A stretch of 64,000 bases of DNA from Diphasiastrum complanatum (taxonomy: Eukaryota > Streptophyta > Lycopodiopsida > Lycopodiales > Lycopodiaceae): assembly GCA_029204225.1 (NCBI GenBank), contig CM055098.1:50651983-50715982 (forward strand), read 5' to 3'. Every line of letters begins with the position of its first letter. Position 1 is the first letter of the stretch. Of the stretch, positions 24,301-35,033 are shown in pieces. The translations under genes were made by a program, and so were the position numbers. The notes below the pieces were generated by a model, which worked only from the letters and a program-made list of their open reading frames with translations, did no database searches and was not told where the DNA came from.

Positions 24301-25731
24301 GTCTCATTTTGGTCCCATCTGGAAGATGGTGGAGACAAGAAAAAATGAGAATGGAATAGAGATTTACTCACAGGGGTCTCAGGTTCCTAAGAAAGATAAG
24401 AAGATAGCGGAACGGTTCTCTAGCCGAGGTGGGTTACTCTTTTGGAATGGGAAAATTTGTGTACCAGCGGATGATGAGTTAAAGAAGAAGATTCTTTATG
24501 AGTGTCATGACGTTCCCTGTGCAGGTCATCTGAGTATACACAGGACTTTGGACTTGGTCAGAAGAGAGTTTTACTGGCCAAAACTCAAGCCATTTGTCGA
24601 GTCTTATGTGGTTAAGTGTAGACCTTGTCAATTAGCCAAAGCTGAACACTTAAAGACTGGAGGGTTGTTACATCCCCTAGATATCCCTCAGAAGCAATGA
24701 GAAAGTATATCTATGGATTTTGTGGTTGGACTTCCAAAGACCCAATGCCAAAATGATTCTATTTGGGTTGTGGTGGACATGTTGACAAAGTTAGCTACTT
24801 TTATACTAGTGGATTTAGCCTAGATCTTTGTGGAAAGATTATTTAGGCTTTATGGACTGCCAAGTGATATAGTTAGTGATAGAGGTCCTAAATTTACAAG
24901 TCACTTTTGGTCAGCTGTATTCCATAAGCTTGAAACCTCGCTTAGTTTTAGTTCTTCTGATCATCTTGAATCAGATGGCCAGACTGAGAGAACTAATCAG
25001 ACTATGGAGGATATGTTGAGAACTTATGTGTCTCACAGGCAATCTCAGTGGGAAGATTACATTTTTTTAATTGAGTTTGCTTATAACAGTAAAAAACATT
25101 CTGCTACTGGTTATAGTCCGTTTATGCTTATGTACGGTTTTCAACATAGATCTCCGATAAATGTGGAGACAAAGTCAGTTAAGATCCAGAAAGTTGCAGA
25201 TTTTTTGCATGATATGCGTGAAATGTTGCAAGTGGCCCGTGATTGTATCCGGAGTGCTCAGGATAGAGCTAAGCACTATGCCGATCTTTAAAGGTCTCCC
25301 AGAGATTTTAAAGTTGATGACTGGGTATATTTCAGAATACCTAAGGATTCTAAGAATATGAGTATAGGGAAGCATTATAAATTGTCTACGCGATATTGTG
25401 GACCATTTCGGATTATAAAGAAAATTGGTTTTTTAGCTTACGAACTAGATCTTCAAAACAAGACTACAACTAGCCCTGTGTTTCATGTAAGCCGTTTAAA
25501 ATTAAGTTTACATGAAGGTGACGTAGTTGGTTCAAAGGAAGATCTTACCCATTTGGAGGACTCATCGCTTAGTGTTCCTTTGGAACCTGAAAAAGTACTC
25601 AGAACCAGAGATAAACAATTGAGAAATCATTCTATCTCTGAGTGCTTTATCAGGTGAAAGGGACGGACTGAGGATGATGATTCATGGGAGAGGGTCAAAA
25701 GCATAAAGAAAAATTTCCCTAGTTTTCATTT
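21312..25731 (+). pseudogene. Gypsy C gag-pol polyprotein with chromodomain, decayed
   Basis: Gag starts MADDNANAALDGQ (21312). TAA and TGA codons follow, a frameshift lies near 21640, then the gag core (to about 22120), a CCHC knuckle (CFHCSQPGHVMKFC) and the main frame 22164-23936: protease VDSGSTHNFI, reverse transcriptase with [17 protein letters not shown] and catalytic FLDDIL, and RNase H TDASD. After a stop and frameshift at 23.93 kb come the rest of RNase H (YTDHQPLKYF, VADALS) and integrase with its HHCC finger (CHDVPCAGHLSIHRT ... CRPCQ) and DD-E core ([25 protein letters not shown]). The end has VFHVSRLK and a chromodomain-like SECFIR*KG ... DDSWE with Trp mutated to a stop. Chromodomains of such elements bind histone marks and guide integration. 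At least six lesions make it inactive. Confidence 0.9.
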
Positions 25732-25763
25732 CTAGAGATAGAAATGGTTTAAGAGGGGAAGAA

Positions 25764-26249
25764 TGTTATGTCCATGTCCTGTACAAGGGAATCAAAATAA
25801 TTCCTGATGTGGATAGCCGGTCACTACAGTTGTATGTGGTTATTAGTTATGCTACGTCATTCGGGATGTGGTCGTATTAAATAATTAATAATCATATGAG
25901 GGCCTAGACCTATAATTGGATATAGGAGCACATGCATGGTTAAGACTTAATGCAAGAATAGGAGGCCAATAGCTCAATTTAGGTTGCATGGGAATCCTAA
26001 AGGAAATATTCTCTCTCTCTCTCTAGGAGAATAAGTCTAGTGGAAACTCGCCCATCCTCCTATTGTGAATTGTAATTCTTGAGCCAATTTCTCTTCTCCC
26101 CTCTTGTGTTCTTCACTGTGGCTTGGGGGTGGATTGGTTAGGGTATTGACTAGCCTCTCCATATTGGTTGGGTGGTTCATGCTCCATAGGTGTCCTTTTG
26201 GTTTGCATGTGATTGAAATCCTAAAGATCTTATCTTGGTGGTTCTTACA
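25764..26249 (+). repeat. 3' LTR of gypsy C
   Basis: A 486-bp copy from TGTTATGTCCATGTCCTG to GGTTCTTACA, preceded by a polypurine tract. Beyond the CTCTCTCT run it contains about 210 bp not found in the 5' LTR. Confidence 0.8.
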
Positions 26250-26588
26250 TCATCGGCCACATAAATCACGCACACCATCGGACACAAATTATACACACAA
26301 ATTCACACACACAGATGCACACGCACACACACACACACATCATCATCATCATCGGCCGCCCGTCATCAACGGGCACACTGTGCTAGACTACCCACAGGCA
26401 TGCACAGATATACGCACTCAAATAAATACACACACATACATAAACACATGCACTTACGTACATACACACACATACATCGGCCACCCATCAATGACCATTT
26501 GCTTTCCTCCTAAACTGTCGGCCGTCATCCAAATCATCGGCCATCATCCAAACCATCGGGCGCCCGCCGTCAACGGCGGGCATACCCT

Positions 26589-26592
<4 letters not shown>
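26250..26592 (+). mobile_element. CATCGGCC-rich element with two Helitron-like 3' ends
   Basis: CA-rich and CATCGGCC-rich sequence. Hairpin GCCCGT-CATCA-ACGGGC (26358-26374), spacer ACACTGTG, CTAG (26383-26386). A second, stronger hairpin GCCCGCCGTCAACGGCGGGC (26562-26581), spacer ATACCCT, CTAG (26589-26592), immediately followed by (TG)n. The word CCATC(C)AAATCATCGGCC just upstream is shared with the cluster at 6372-6645. Confidence 0.5.
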
Positions 26593-26652
<60 letters not shown>

Positions 26653-26663
26653 AAAAAAAAAAA
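26593..26663. repeat. (TG)n-(TA)n-A(n) microsatellite
   Basis: TG run 26593-26635, TA run to 26652, then eleven A. It starts at the base after CTAG. Confidence 0.9.
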
Positions 26664-26979
26664 CTTATGTACAGTTTTGCGCATGGGTATGGGTGCACCA
26701 TGCATGCTCCTCCCCTCACCCATGCATGAGCTTTTTCTAACTAAAAAACTTTGGGAAGAGGATGCATGTATTGGGAAAAGGATGCATGGCCCTTCTCCCC
26801 ATGCATGCATTTAAGGGGCCCACTCCAAATTCAAATTATCTTTTACAACACACATAGTGTTTTAACGTGCATGTACATACTTTCATGGTGAAAGGTGTTA
26901 AACAAATGAGACTTTCAGTATCAAAAATTTGAGGGGTGTTCTAAGGATTTTTTATAGTATCATACTATCCACAAGAAAG

Positions 26980-27048
26980 GTTGAAATAAAAATGCATTTC
27001 TATGAAGATCGGCCTCCATCGCTCGTCAACGACGGGCACTCTTTACTA

Positions 27049-27101
<53 letters not shown>

Positions 27102-27152
27102 TTTCTATGAAGTTCGGCCTCCATTGCCCGTCAACGACGAGCACTCTTTACT

Positions 27153-27180
<28 letters not shown>
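26980..27180 (+). mobile_element. Tandem pair of Helitron-like 3' ends, each followed by (TA)n
   Basis: Two copies of a segment starting ATGCATTTCTATGAAG and continuing GGCCTCCAT, a hairpin (27021-27037 and 27126-27142, GCxCGTC-AAC-GACGxGC), spacer ACTCTTTA and CTAG (27046-27049 and 27151-27154). Each CTAG is followed at once by (TA)n (27050-27098 and 27155-27179). The whole unit including its microsatellite appears duplicated. Confidence 0.6.
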
Positions 27181-27185
<5 letters not shown>

Positions 27186-27226
27186 CATGTCGTGGCAGGT
27201 GCGCTCTCATAAATTATTTTATTACT

Positions 27227-27230
<4 letters not shown>

Positions 27231-27303
<73 letters not shown>
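27231..27303. repeat. (TA)n microsatellite at the edge of the pararetrovirus
   Basis: A 73-bp pure TA run that directly abuts the endogenous pararetrovirus sequence on its right. Confidence 0.95.
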
Positions 27304-27307
<4 letters not shown>

Positions 27308-29125
27308 CAGAAAACACACACTGAATAATGCAAACAGAATTAAGAGAAAATATACAGCGTAAGGCACACAGGAGGTATCTATTAGATGATTAAGCAGATT
27401 GGATACAAAATGGAACTTTAGATTACTTAGAGCTTCAAACTTGTATATGAAATAATACGCTGATAGCATGTTGCTAGCTTCCGAATTATTAAGGAGCCGG
27501 AGTGGCTCTTATATACGAGAGCGGCTTCACAAGCATCATAATCGAATATTACAGGCGCACTATCGCAGTAGTGGCAAATAATGGATGACAGTTGTATCTT
27601 GAGTGGCGCACTAACAAAAGATACTTAGATATTTTGTGATAGTGGAGAATGACATCAGCATTGAGAGTGAACGTCATTATTGCTAGTGGAGAATAATATC
27701 GTTATTGATAGTTCAACAGATGTGAAGTACGTCTGTGGATGATGGAGACAGCTGGATAGTTTGGCCAAGTAGTTCGACCATTGTTAGGGTGAATCTGGTG
27801 GAGGATACAAACGACTGAGGAAATCTGCGATATCATTTTTGATGTCGAGTAGCAGTGAAATCAAAATGATCAAACCATAATGACCATCTTATTAACCTTG
27901 CATTGCCAATCGATTCAACATTCTTGCTATGTAAAAAACTCATGAAGTTTTTCAAATCACTTCTTAAAATAAAATGTTTCTAAAGCAAAAATAACTTGAA
28001 TGCAGTGAAGGCGTTCTAGGTAGCCAATATCTCTCAATGAGGAGAGGAGTAATGACTTTGTGCTGAAGAAAATAATCCAGAGTCCATTGATGATGGGGAG
28101 TCTCTTGTATTGTCAGAAGAGATTAGAGAGGCTGAATCAGCATGGCCAGGTGTGGTAAACTCCAATGAATCTAGTTTAGGCAGCCAAAAAGTCGTTGGAG
28201 ATCTGTGACGGATTTGAAATTTGTCATAGCAGTGATTTTTTGGAGAACGTGAGGCTGCAACTTGATCTTGCCATTGCAAATTGTGATGCCAAGAAAATGG
28301 ATTTCCACTTTACAAAATTCAACTTTGGAAGGTGACAAGACTAAGCCATGTTGAGCAATACAATCATAGAATTGTTGCAAATGGCCTAAGTGCTATTTAA
28401 AAGTTTTGCTAAATATTAGCAAATCATCTATGTACACAATTAAGAAAGTGGAGAGGGGCTTGAAGACTAAATCGATGCGATGTTGAAATTCAGCTGGCGC
28501 GGTCTTCAATTCAAAGGGCATGACGATATATTGATACAAAGGCACTTCTTGCCTCTCTTTTGTTTTGAATGCTTATTAACGTAAACGCTTGGCAGGCCTA
28601 GTTGCTAACTTGGCTCGATGATGCCTTGGGCTAGCAATTGTTTTACTTCTTGATCACAAAGCTCTCTGTCTTAGGGCGACATGTAAGAATATATAGCTTT
28701 GGTCGGATTTGAATGGGGTACTTATGGTAATTGAATGCAGTACTGCTCCTTGTCCCAAAAGGCAAGGGGGTCATCTTTTGCAAAGGTTAAGATTTGCTGA
28801 AAATTGGCATAAATCTGGGATTTATAGATATGAAATTGAGATTCAAAACATTTCAGGAACCGGTCATAACAGTAGTCCATTTGGACTAGGGAGTTGTATT
28901 GTACTGTGGTGAGATACACAAGTGGAAGATGGTACTCCTCAGCAGCATGTGTGATAGTAAGACAATCTTGTGTAAGCATTAGAGGACAAAGACGTTGTAA
29001 AACATCATATCTGATAATAAAATCCATGGAATGATGGGAAAAACCTTTGAAATTGACAAATAAACTCAAATATGCAAACATGACAGAAACGGTCACAATT
29101 TGATGCAATAATCTAGGCTTACTAC
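27304..29125 (-). pseudogene. Endogenous pararetrovirus (Caulimoviridae) protease-RT-RNase H remnant
   Basis: On the minus strand, from high to low coordinates: the C-terminal part of an aspartic-protease region (29125-28722), then reverse transcriptase (about 28640-28170) with catalytic YIDDLL (near 28420) and the caulimovirid-type motif FLGITI-NGKIKLQPH, then decayed RNase H ending near 27840 (LIRWSLWFDHF). Then a non-coding part with promoter features runs to 27304. In intact viruses these enzymes copy pregenomic RNA to DNA. Here stops and frameshifts interrupt every domain. The missing start of the protease lies at 35039-35272; the gap is the insertion of copia element D. No movement or full coat protein gene is seen next to it. 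The family is judged from the IKLQPH-type RT motif, which separates caulimovirids from Ty3/gypsy. Confidence 0.75.
27505..27680 (-). promoter_or_regulatory. Promoter-like region of the endogenous pararetrovirus
   Basis: On the minus strand a TATATAAG box (27515-27508) lies downstream of two TGACGT/TGATGTCA-type motifs (27676-27671 and 27657-27651) spaced about 20 bp apart. That layout resembles the as-1 element of caulimovirus promoters. The distance to the TATA box (about 140 bp) is longer than in the 35S promoter. It follows the RNase H end, where these viruses place their pregenomic promoter. Activity is unknown. Confidence 0.4.
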
Positions 29126-29964
29126 TGTTGGAATCCAATAATCGGGTCGCTCTGAAGGAATTGTTGTGAGTCAGATGTCGAACTCTCTAACACCACTGAT
29201 GGAATCCAATGATCCTGACTCAGGCGACGATTCCAATTTGAGCTCAGATGGAACCAATCTGTCGGACAGGGCTACTGCCTGAAACCGTGATTAGTCACCT
29301 CCGAACAGTAGATAGCTTAGATAGCTATTGCTAATCTGACAATGAGTTTATGAACAACATATAATCTTTGATGACAGAGGAAATATATCTACTGATAAAT
29401 TGAACAAGCATCACAACATTCAGATATTGCACATTGAGCAGAAAACTGTAACTCGTCCGTATTATCAAAATCAAGCATACATCAGTAATTTCTTTGAGCG
29501 TTGTCTATTTCTCAAATCAACGCGTCGGCATGAGAGAGGTGTTCTCTCTCACGAATGAACTAGCTACTGCTAGAACTATCTTACTTCCTTTATACGCACC
29601 TCACTGAGTGTTACATTCAAGACTATCTGTGTATGTTCTCTATGCATGTCTATCCAATACATATATCATACTAGATTAGATTACAAGATTTGATTAGCTA
29701 AGAGTTTAGCTAAACAGTCGTTAACTACATCTTCATTAACATTGCATGGTAGTGCTGGATCGTGATAGTTTGAAAAACTTCACGCTTGAGTAGCTGAGGT
29801 CCGATAGTACAATCCATGCCTGATAGCTCATCTTGGACTTGGCTTGTGGATGCCCGATTGGTTGGTGTCGTCCTCATCCAATATGTCGACCTAGCTCGAA
29901 AAACTGTAAGGAGAGACAAAAAAATGCTAAAGTGTTGAAGAAGTAGAAACTCAAGGTTTCTTCA
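29126..29964 (-). repeat. 3' LTR of copia D
   Basis: An 839-bp direct repeat of the copy at 34217-35033. Shared words include GAGCGTTGTCTATTTC, TTCTCTCTCACGAATGAACT and GATTAGCTAAGAGTTTAGCT. Confidence 0.9.
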
Positions 29965-30825
29965 ACTCCCTCTCAAAGCGAGTATTTTGCTAATTCCCAA
30001 GCTTGACCTTTGTCTCTCAAACATTGCCTTGTCTAGAAGCTTCGTGAAAATATCAACTATCATCTGCTTTGTCAGTATAAAGGTGGTCTGCAACTCTTCT
30101 TTCTCAACCAGATCCTTGATCAAGTGATAATTGATGGCAATATGCTTTGTTTTAGAATGAAACACAGGATCTTTGGTTAGATGTGTAGTGGATGTGTTGT
30201 CCATATATAGGACCAACGATTCATCGGTGCTCTGTCCTAGTCCCCCTAGGAACTGTTTGAGTCATGTCAGCTGATTAGCCATCTTGGCTGTAGCAACATA
30301 TTCTGCCTCACAAGATGATTGGACAGTTATTGTCTAATTTTTGTTGATCCATATAACAGTTGCATCGGCTGCTATGGTGCATCCTCCTGAGATGCTTTTA
30401 CTATCATCTTTTAGGGACACCCAGCTTGCATCACTATAGAATTCAATCTTGAATCCTACATCTTGACAATAGCATAGGTCATAGTCCTTTGTGTTCTACA
30501 GATATTGCAAGATCCTCTTGGCAATCTTTTAGTGTGTTGGTCCTGGATTAATATTGAATTGGCTCAATCTGAACACTACATAAGCAATGTTTGGATGCGT
30601 ATTGACTACCAAGTACATCAAAGAACCGATAAGCCTTCTATAAGGCTTATTCTCCATTGCCTGTCGTTCTGCTTCATCTCTGGGATAGTCTTCATTTGTG
30701 AACACCATGCCAAGAACTGTTGGAGTATTTACTCCCTTGCAATCTATCATGTAGAAATCATAAATAATCTTTTGAATGTATCTTGACTAGTGTAGATACA
30801 ATCTCCCAGCTTGAAAATCTTTGTC

Positions 30826-31674
30826 GATCGAACCTCCGCGTGACGACTAACTTCATCTCCTTGATGCTTGTGTGCTTGGATCTTGGGTTGAGGATAGGAT
30901 AGGAAATACAATTTTGGCATCGTTGCCAGGAAGCTATGCCAATTTCTCATATTGCAGTATGTTTTGATGGATATTAGCTTGTATTAGGCATCTTATTTTG
31001 GCATGAATAGGGTTAAAATTGCATTTTTGGAGTGATTTGCTTGATTTGAGTGGATCTTCTTGTTTGAAATCTAATCTGATTGTTGAGCAGGGGAAGCTAT
31101 TCAGATACAATTCTTAAGATCCATTTGGATCTGAAAAATTAGGAAAAACTTACTTTTTTTATTCTCTCTCTTCTCTCTCACAAAAAGTATAATAAAGATA
31201 AATCCCAACAACTAGCAAATCCAACAATTGATAAATCCAAAGAAAGCAGGAGAAATGGAGGAGGAAAGAAGAAGAGCAAGGACATTCCCTATCCATTCCA
31301 TAAGAGGCTCTACCACTTGTATTGAAATGAAGAGAGAACATGTACAATCATTGGAAATTTCTACTTATATAGGAAATTGCAGAGATGGGCACCCCAGTTC
31401 CTATTGGCTAATTCCTACCTCCCTAACTATTCAAGTTTAAAAAAGAGTGAGAACTCATTCAATAAATTTAAAATTGAAATTTGGCGGGAACCCCTATTTT
31501 ATTCATTGACTTGACATTTAGGCTTGCGACATTAAAAGTCCCACAAAAAGTCCTAAAGTCCTTTTATTAACTTTCTAATTATCAAATAACTATGTGATCA
31601 TCGGGTTGGACTTACACACGTAGGGTGCCAAATCCCTCTCACTTATTAACTAGGGATCCAGAAACCCTCCAACA
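30826..31674 (-). mobile_element. Insertion inside the RT of copia D, LTR-like
   Basis: RT similarity stops at 31675 and resumes at about 30825. The insert's high end reads, on minus, TGTTGGAGGGTTTCTGG, and a TGTTG at 31081 and CAACA at 31670-31674 on + could bound a 594-bp LTR. A plus-strand TTTTGGCATCGTTGCCAGGA at about 30918 resembles the sequence found after the 5' LTR of some gypsy elements. No clear target duplication was found, so class and limits are uncertain. Confidence 0.45.
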
Positions 31675-33364
31675 GATTTGTAAACCCAGGTACTTCTCCC
31701 AGGTTTGATATTTCGAAGTGCTTCAAAATATATGCCTTCACTTGTGCAATCAGGTTGTCGCTCCATGACAGAATCAATGTGTCATCTACATAGACATTGA
31801 TTATGATGATCTCTCCATTTATGACTTTCACATAAACATTGTAGTCAACCATTAAAGGTTGGAAGCCCAAGGATCTAAGTGTGTGATCCTTCTTCTTGTA
31901 CCACTTCTTGGTGGACTGTTTCAATCCATAGATGCTTATATGCATTCTGAATGCATTGCCAACAAGTGACTTGTAGGTTGAAACCTGGGTGGCTGGTCCA
32001 TGTAGACTATTTCATTAAGCTTGCCATGTAGAAATGTTGTCTTCTCATCTACGATATGGATCTTCAAATCATAGGCAGCTACATATGCAAACAATATGAG
32101 TAGAGACGTGTGCTTCACAACAAGAGAAAAGGTCTCTGTATAGTCAATGTCATAGTTCTGTGAGAAGCCCTTTGCAACTAGCCTGGCTTTGTATCTTAGT
32201 ACATTGTCGTCTGGTCCATACTTGTGCTTGTAGACCAACCTACATTGACAGTCTTTCTGTCAACTGGTAGTGGCTCGAGAGTCCACACTTCGTTTTGCTT
32301 CATGGAGCTCATTTTGTCTTCCATGGCCTTGATCCATTTGTCCTTTTCTGGACTGTTGATGGCTTCTTCGTAGGCTTGTGGTCCACCATCGAATCCACAG
32401 AATTTTTCTTGAGTAGAAGATGACCTGTCAGGTATGTATCTGACTGGTGCTCTTCTTTGTCTTGTGGATCTCCTTGGAGATAATACAAGCTCAGCAATTG
32501 CTTTGTCTTTTTCATGTCTGCTGAAAGCAGATCACAAGTGTTCTGGGCACTCCCGATATATTGGTCCGCTCATCATCTAAACTGTCACTCAGTCCATCTG
32601 GAATCATCCACGTACAGCACAACAACAACAAAGTCTTCTCCTTCCTTGATTTGTCAAAAGTCGACGATCATCTGCCTTGTTGTCACAAAGTGCAACGTAT
32701 CTAATGAGTCAAGAACTATGTCTTGAACATCGGACTGTGATGTACCACATATATTGGTGCATAAATAAGCAGTTGGATTTCTGTTAGCTCATTCTTCAGC
32801 CACCTTTGAGAATTCGGGCTCCTCCATGTATGATGTGTTGTTCGTGCTTTCCTTTCTGCTCTACGTCTGCTTGTTTCTTGGATTGTCGTAGCAATCCAGG
32901 GCTGCATGACCTTTCTTATGACAATGTATGCACTCAATCTGACACATGTCTTCTTATCATTGCCTTGCTATCTATTCCTTCCTTTCGATCTGCATTCTTG
33001 AGCTCCCTGGTTCTACCAATTCTGATTTGGTTTTCTTGTCGACTCCCTCTTAGGATAAGCTTTCTTCTTCAACTTGTCGTTGTTGTCGTAGAGAGCTTGA
33101 TTAGACTCGCTCTTGTTGTCGTAGTGCTCTTTGGCTTCGACTTCTTCCTTGAATTCGATGACTGCCTTGTCGAAGGTCATAACAGGATCTTTGGCCAGTA
33201 AGGTCCAGGTTGTCTGGAACGATCATGGTAAGGAATGTAGCAGGTAGTTGAGTTGCTTCTTTTGTGAGACTGCGTATTCTGCTCCAACGTTGTGTAGCAA
33301 TAGAAATAGGTTCTTCATCTTCCTGATGATGCTTGTAAGATCTTTGCCATCCCACCTTAGATAG

Positions 33365-33620
33365 GTAAGCTGATCAATCCCAAAGCTTGTTTCCTATGTG
33401 GAAAATTTGGACATTGGGCAAAGAACTATCCTGATAAGTCTAAGAAAAATTGATTCAACAATCTTCGACTTGAAGAATAGTTCAAGTATGAACTCCTTGA
33501 TTCAGCCACTTCAGATGCTATTTCTATTGATAGGAATTCTGACTTGACTTCAGATTTAGATTCTTCTTCTGAGTTATTCCCACTCAATGTTATTACATCT
33601 GCTGTCCTCTGAATATGATT
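33365..33620 (+). pseudogene. Plus-strand CCHC-knuckle fragment inside copia D
   Basis: On the + strand CFLCGKFGHWAKNYP (third Cys replaced by Tyr) is followed by a Lys/Asp-rich and Ser/Asp-rich stretch. It runs opposite to copia D, and the minus strand here does not read as copia gag. The style resembles the zinc-finger end of a pararetrovirus coat protein or another gag. It may be a nested fragment. Evidence is one motif. Confidence 0.35.
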
Positions 33621-34216
33621 GGTCATAGAGCAAGGAAAGCCCCTATGGAATAATCCCAAGAAGATGTTGATCTTTATATAATGATGATGATATAGAAAAT
33701 GATGATGCATACGCAGAGCGCCACTCCATGACATTTTCACATTTCCAAAAGCAATTTCTTCCTTCATCTCCAAAATCCTACTTCCCAATGATGAATAAGA
33801 TCTTTTATAAATAGTCTGCTCAGCAGAAGTCCCCTCATCCCAGAGTTTCTGACATCTTAGCTGGTAGGACTCCTGCCAAAAGCATCTATGAAATGAGTTA
33901 TATGAAGAAATCCCCAAGTCGTCATCATCCCCCTTCATTCCAGAACCAGAGTCCTCTTCTCTTTCCATTCTCAAAGTTCTTTTCCTATGCTGGCTGGGAT
34001 CTCTTCGGTGCCATCTACCCATGGCCATAATGCTTCTCCTCTGAGTATGAGTGAAGTCTTTACTTTCTAGGCCAAGAAATTTGACCCATCTGCTTCAAAA
34101 CCTGTGCATATCTTTGATTGGATGTTGTGAATGGAGGCCATAGCGTGCTTGTGATCAACCTACATAGGCTCTGACGATTTTTCAGGTCTGATTAACCTGT
34201 CATGCTCTAATACCGC

Positions 34217-35033
34217 TATTGGAATTCAATAGTCGGATCGTTGTGAAAGAACTGTTGTGAATCAGATGTCGAACGCTTTGACACCACTGATGGAATCTGA
34301 CAATTCTAGTTTGAGCTCAGATGGAGCCGATTTGTCGGACAGGGCTACTGCCTGAAACCGCGATCAATCATCCTCTGAACAGCAGATAGCTACTGCTAAT
34401 CTGACATTGAAATTATGAATAGCAGATAATGTCTGATGACAGCGAAAATATATCTAATGATAAACTGAACAAGCATCACAACATTCAAAGATTGCACATT
34501 GAATAGAAAACTATAACTCGTTTGTATTATCAAAATCGAACATACATCAATAATTTGTTTGAGCGTTGTCTATTTCCCAGATCAGCGTGTCGGCGTGAGA
34601 GAGATGTTCTCTCTCACGAATGAACTAGCTACTGCTAGAACTAGGCTTACTTCCTTGATACGCACCTCACTGAGTGTTACATTCAGGATTGTTTGCATAT
34701 GTTCTCTATGCATGTCTATCCAATACATATATCATACTGGATTAGATTACAAGATTTGATTAGCTAAGAGTTTAGCTAAACAGTCGTTAACTACATCCTC
34801 ATTACTGATGCATGGCGGTGCTGTGGATCATGATAGTATGAAAAACTTCACGCCCAAGTAGCTAAGATCCGATAGTTTATCCATGCTCGATAGCTCTCGT
34901 CTTGAATTTGGCTTGTGGATGCCCGATTGGTCGGTGTCATCTTCATCCGATATATCGGCCTAGCCCAAAAAATTGTAAGGAGAGACAGAAAAATACTAAA
35001 GCTTTGAAGAAGTAGAAACTCAAGGTTTCTTCA
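34217..35033 (-). repeat. 5' LTR of copia D
   Basis: An 817-bp partner of 29126-29964. Its outer end on + reads TATTGG where the other copy has TGTTGG, so the terminal dinucleotide has mutated. Confidence 0.85.

Larger units (their letters stand above)
19777..26249 (+). mobile_element. Ty3/gypsy chromovirus, element C
   Basis: This is a near-complete element of about 6.47 kb: 5' LTR remnant (19777-20035), non-coding leader (to 21311), gag, protease, reverse transcriptase, RNase H, integrase, a chromodomain-like C-terminus, polypurine tract (AAGAGGGGAAGAA) and 3' LTR (25764-26249). The flanks CATC before 19777 and TCATC after 26249 fit a 4-5 bp target duplication. The element sits inside CA- and CATCGGCC-rich sequence that appears continuous across it. 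The coding region has many stops and frameshifts, so it is inactive. Confidence 0.9.
29965..34200 (-). pseudogene. Copia D gag-RT-RNase H coding remnant
   Basis: Minus-strand order: a gag start (near 34150-33940, FEADGSNFLA then KVKTSLILRG), a gag middle (33355-33100), a CCHC knuckle (CIHCHKKGHAALDC, near 32.92 kb), the linker RRSTRQRRAPVRY (near 32.45 kb), reverse transcriptase (32.4-31.68 kb; YKARLVAKGF, catalytic YVDDTLIL near 31.79 kb), and after an insertion the RT end (30.84-30.53 kb, IDCKGVNTP, GSLMYLV) and RNase H (30216-29962, YMDNTS ... KHIAINYHLIKDLV). The integrase domain expected between the knuckle and RT is absent, so the element could not integrate on its own. Several stops and frame changes are present. 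Confidence 0.8.
29126..35033 (-). mobile_element. Ty1/copia element D, inserted in the pararetrovirus
   Basis: The two LTRs are 29126-29964 and about 34217-35033 (+ orientation TGTTGGAATCC ... GGTTTCTTCA). Flanks ACTAC (29121-29125) and ACTAT (35034-35038) fit a 5-bp target duplication with one change. The primer site (GGTATTAGAGC on minus) lies next to the right LTR and a purine tract next to the left. Pararetrovirus coding sequence continues in frame across the two flanks. D keeps gag pieces, reverse transcriptase and RNase H but no recognisable integrase. It is itself interrupted at about 30826-31674. Confidence 0.85.

Noticed and set aside
26104..26592. Open frame of 162 codons with Thr-His repeats
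   Set aside because: Translation of CA-repeat and 3' LTR sequence; not a gene.
30826..31674. Full LTR retrotransposon with target duplication
   Set aside because: I looked for matching 5-bp flanks at both RT breakpoints and found none, so only an LTR-like insertion is reported.
33426..34028. Minus-strand 200-codon open frame in copia D
   Set aside because: It does not read as gag except for the first few residues in another frame; it overlaps the plus-strand zinc-knuckle fragment and has no domain.
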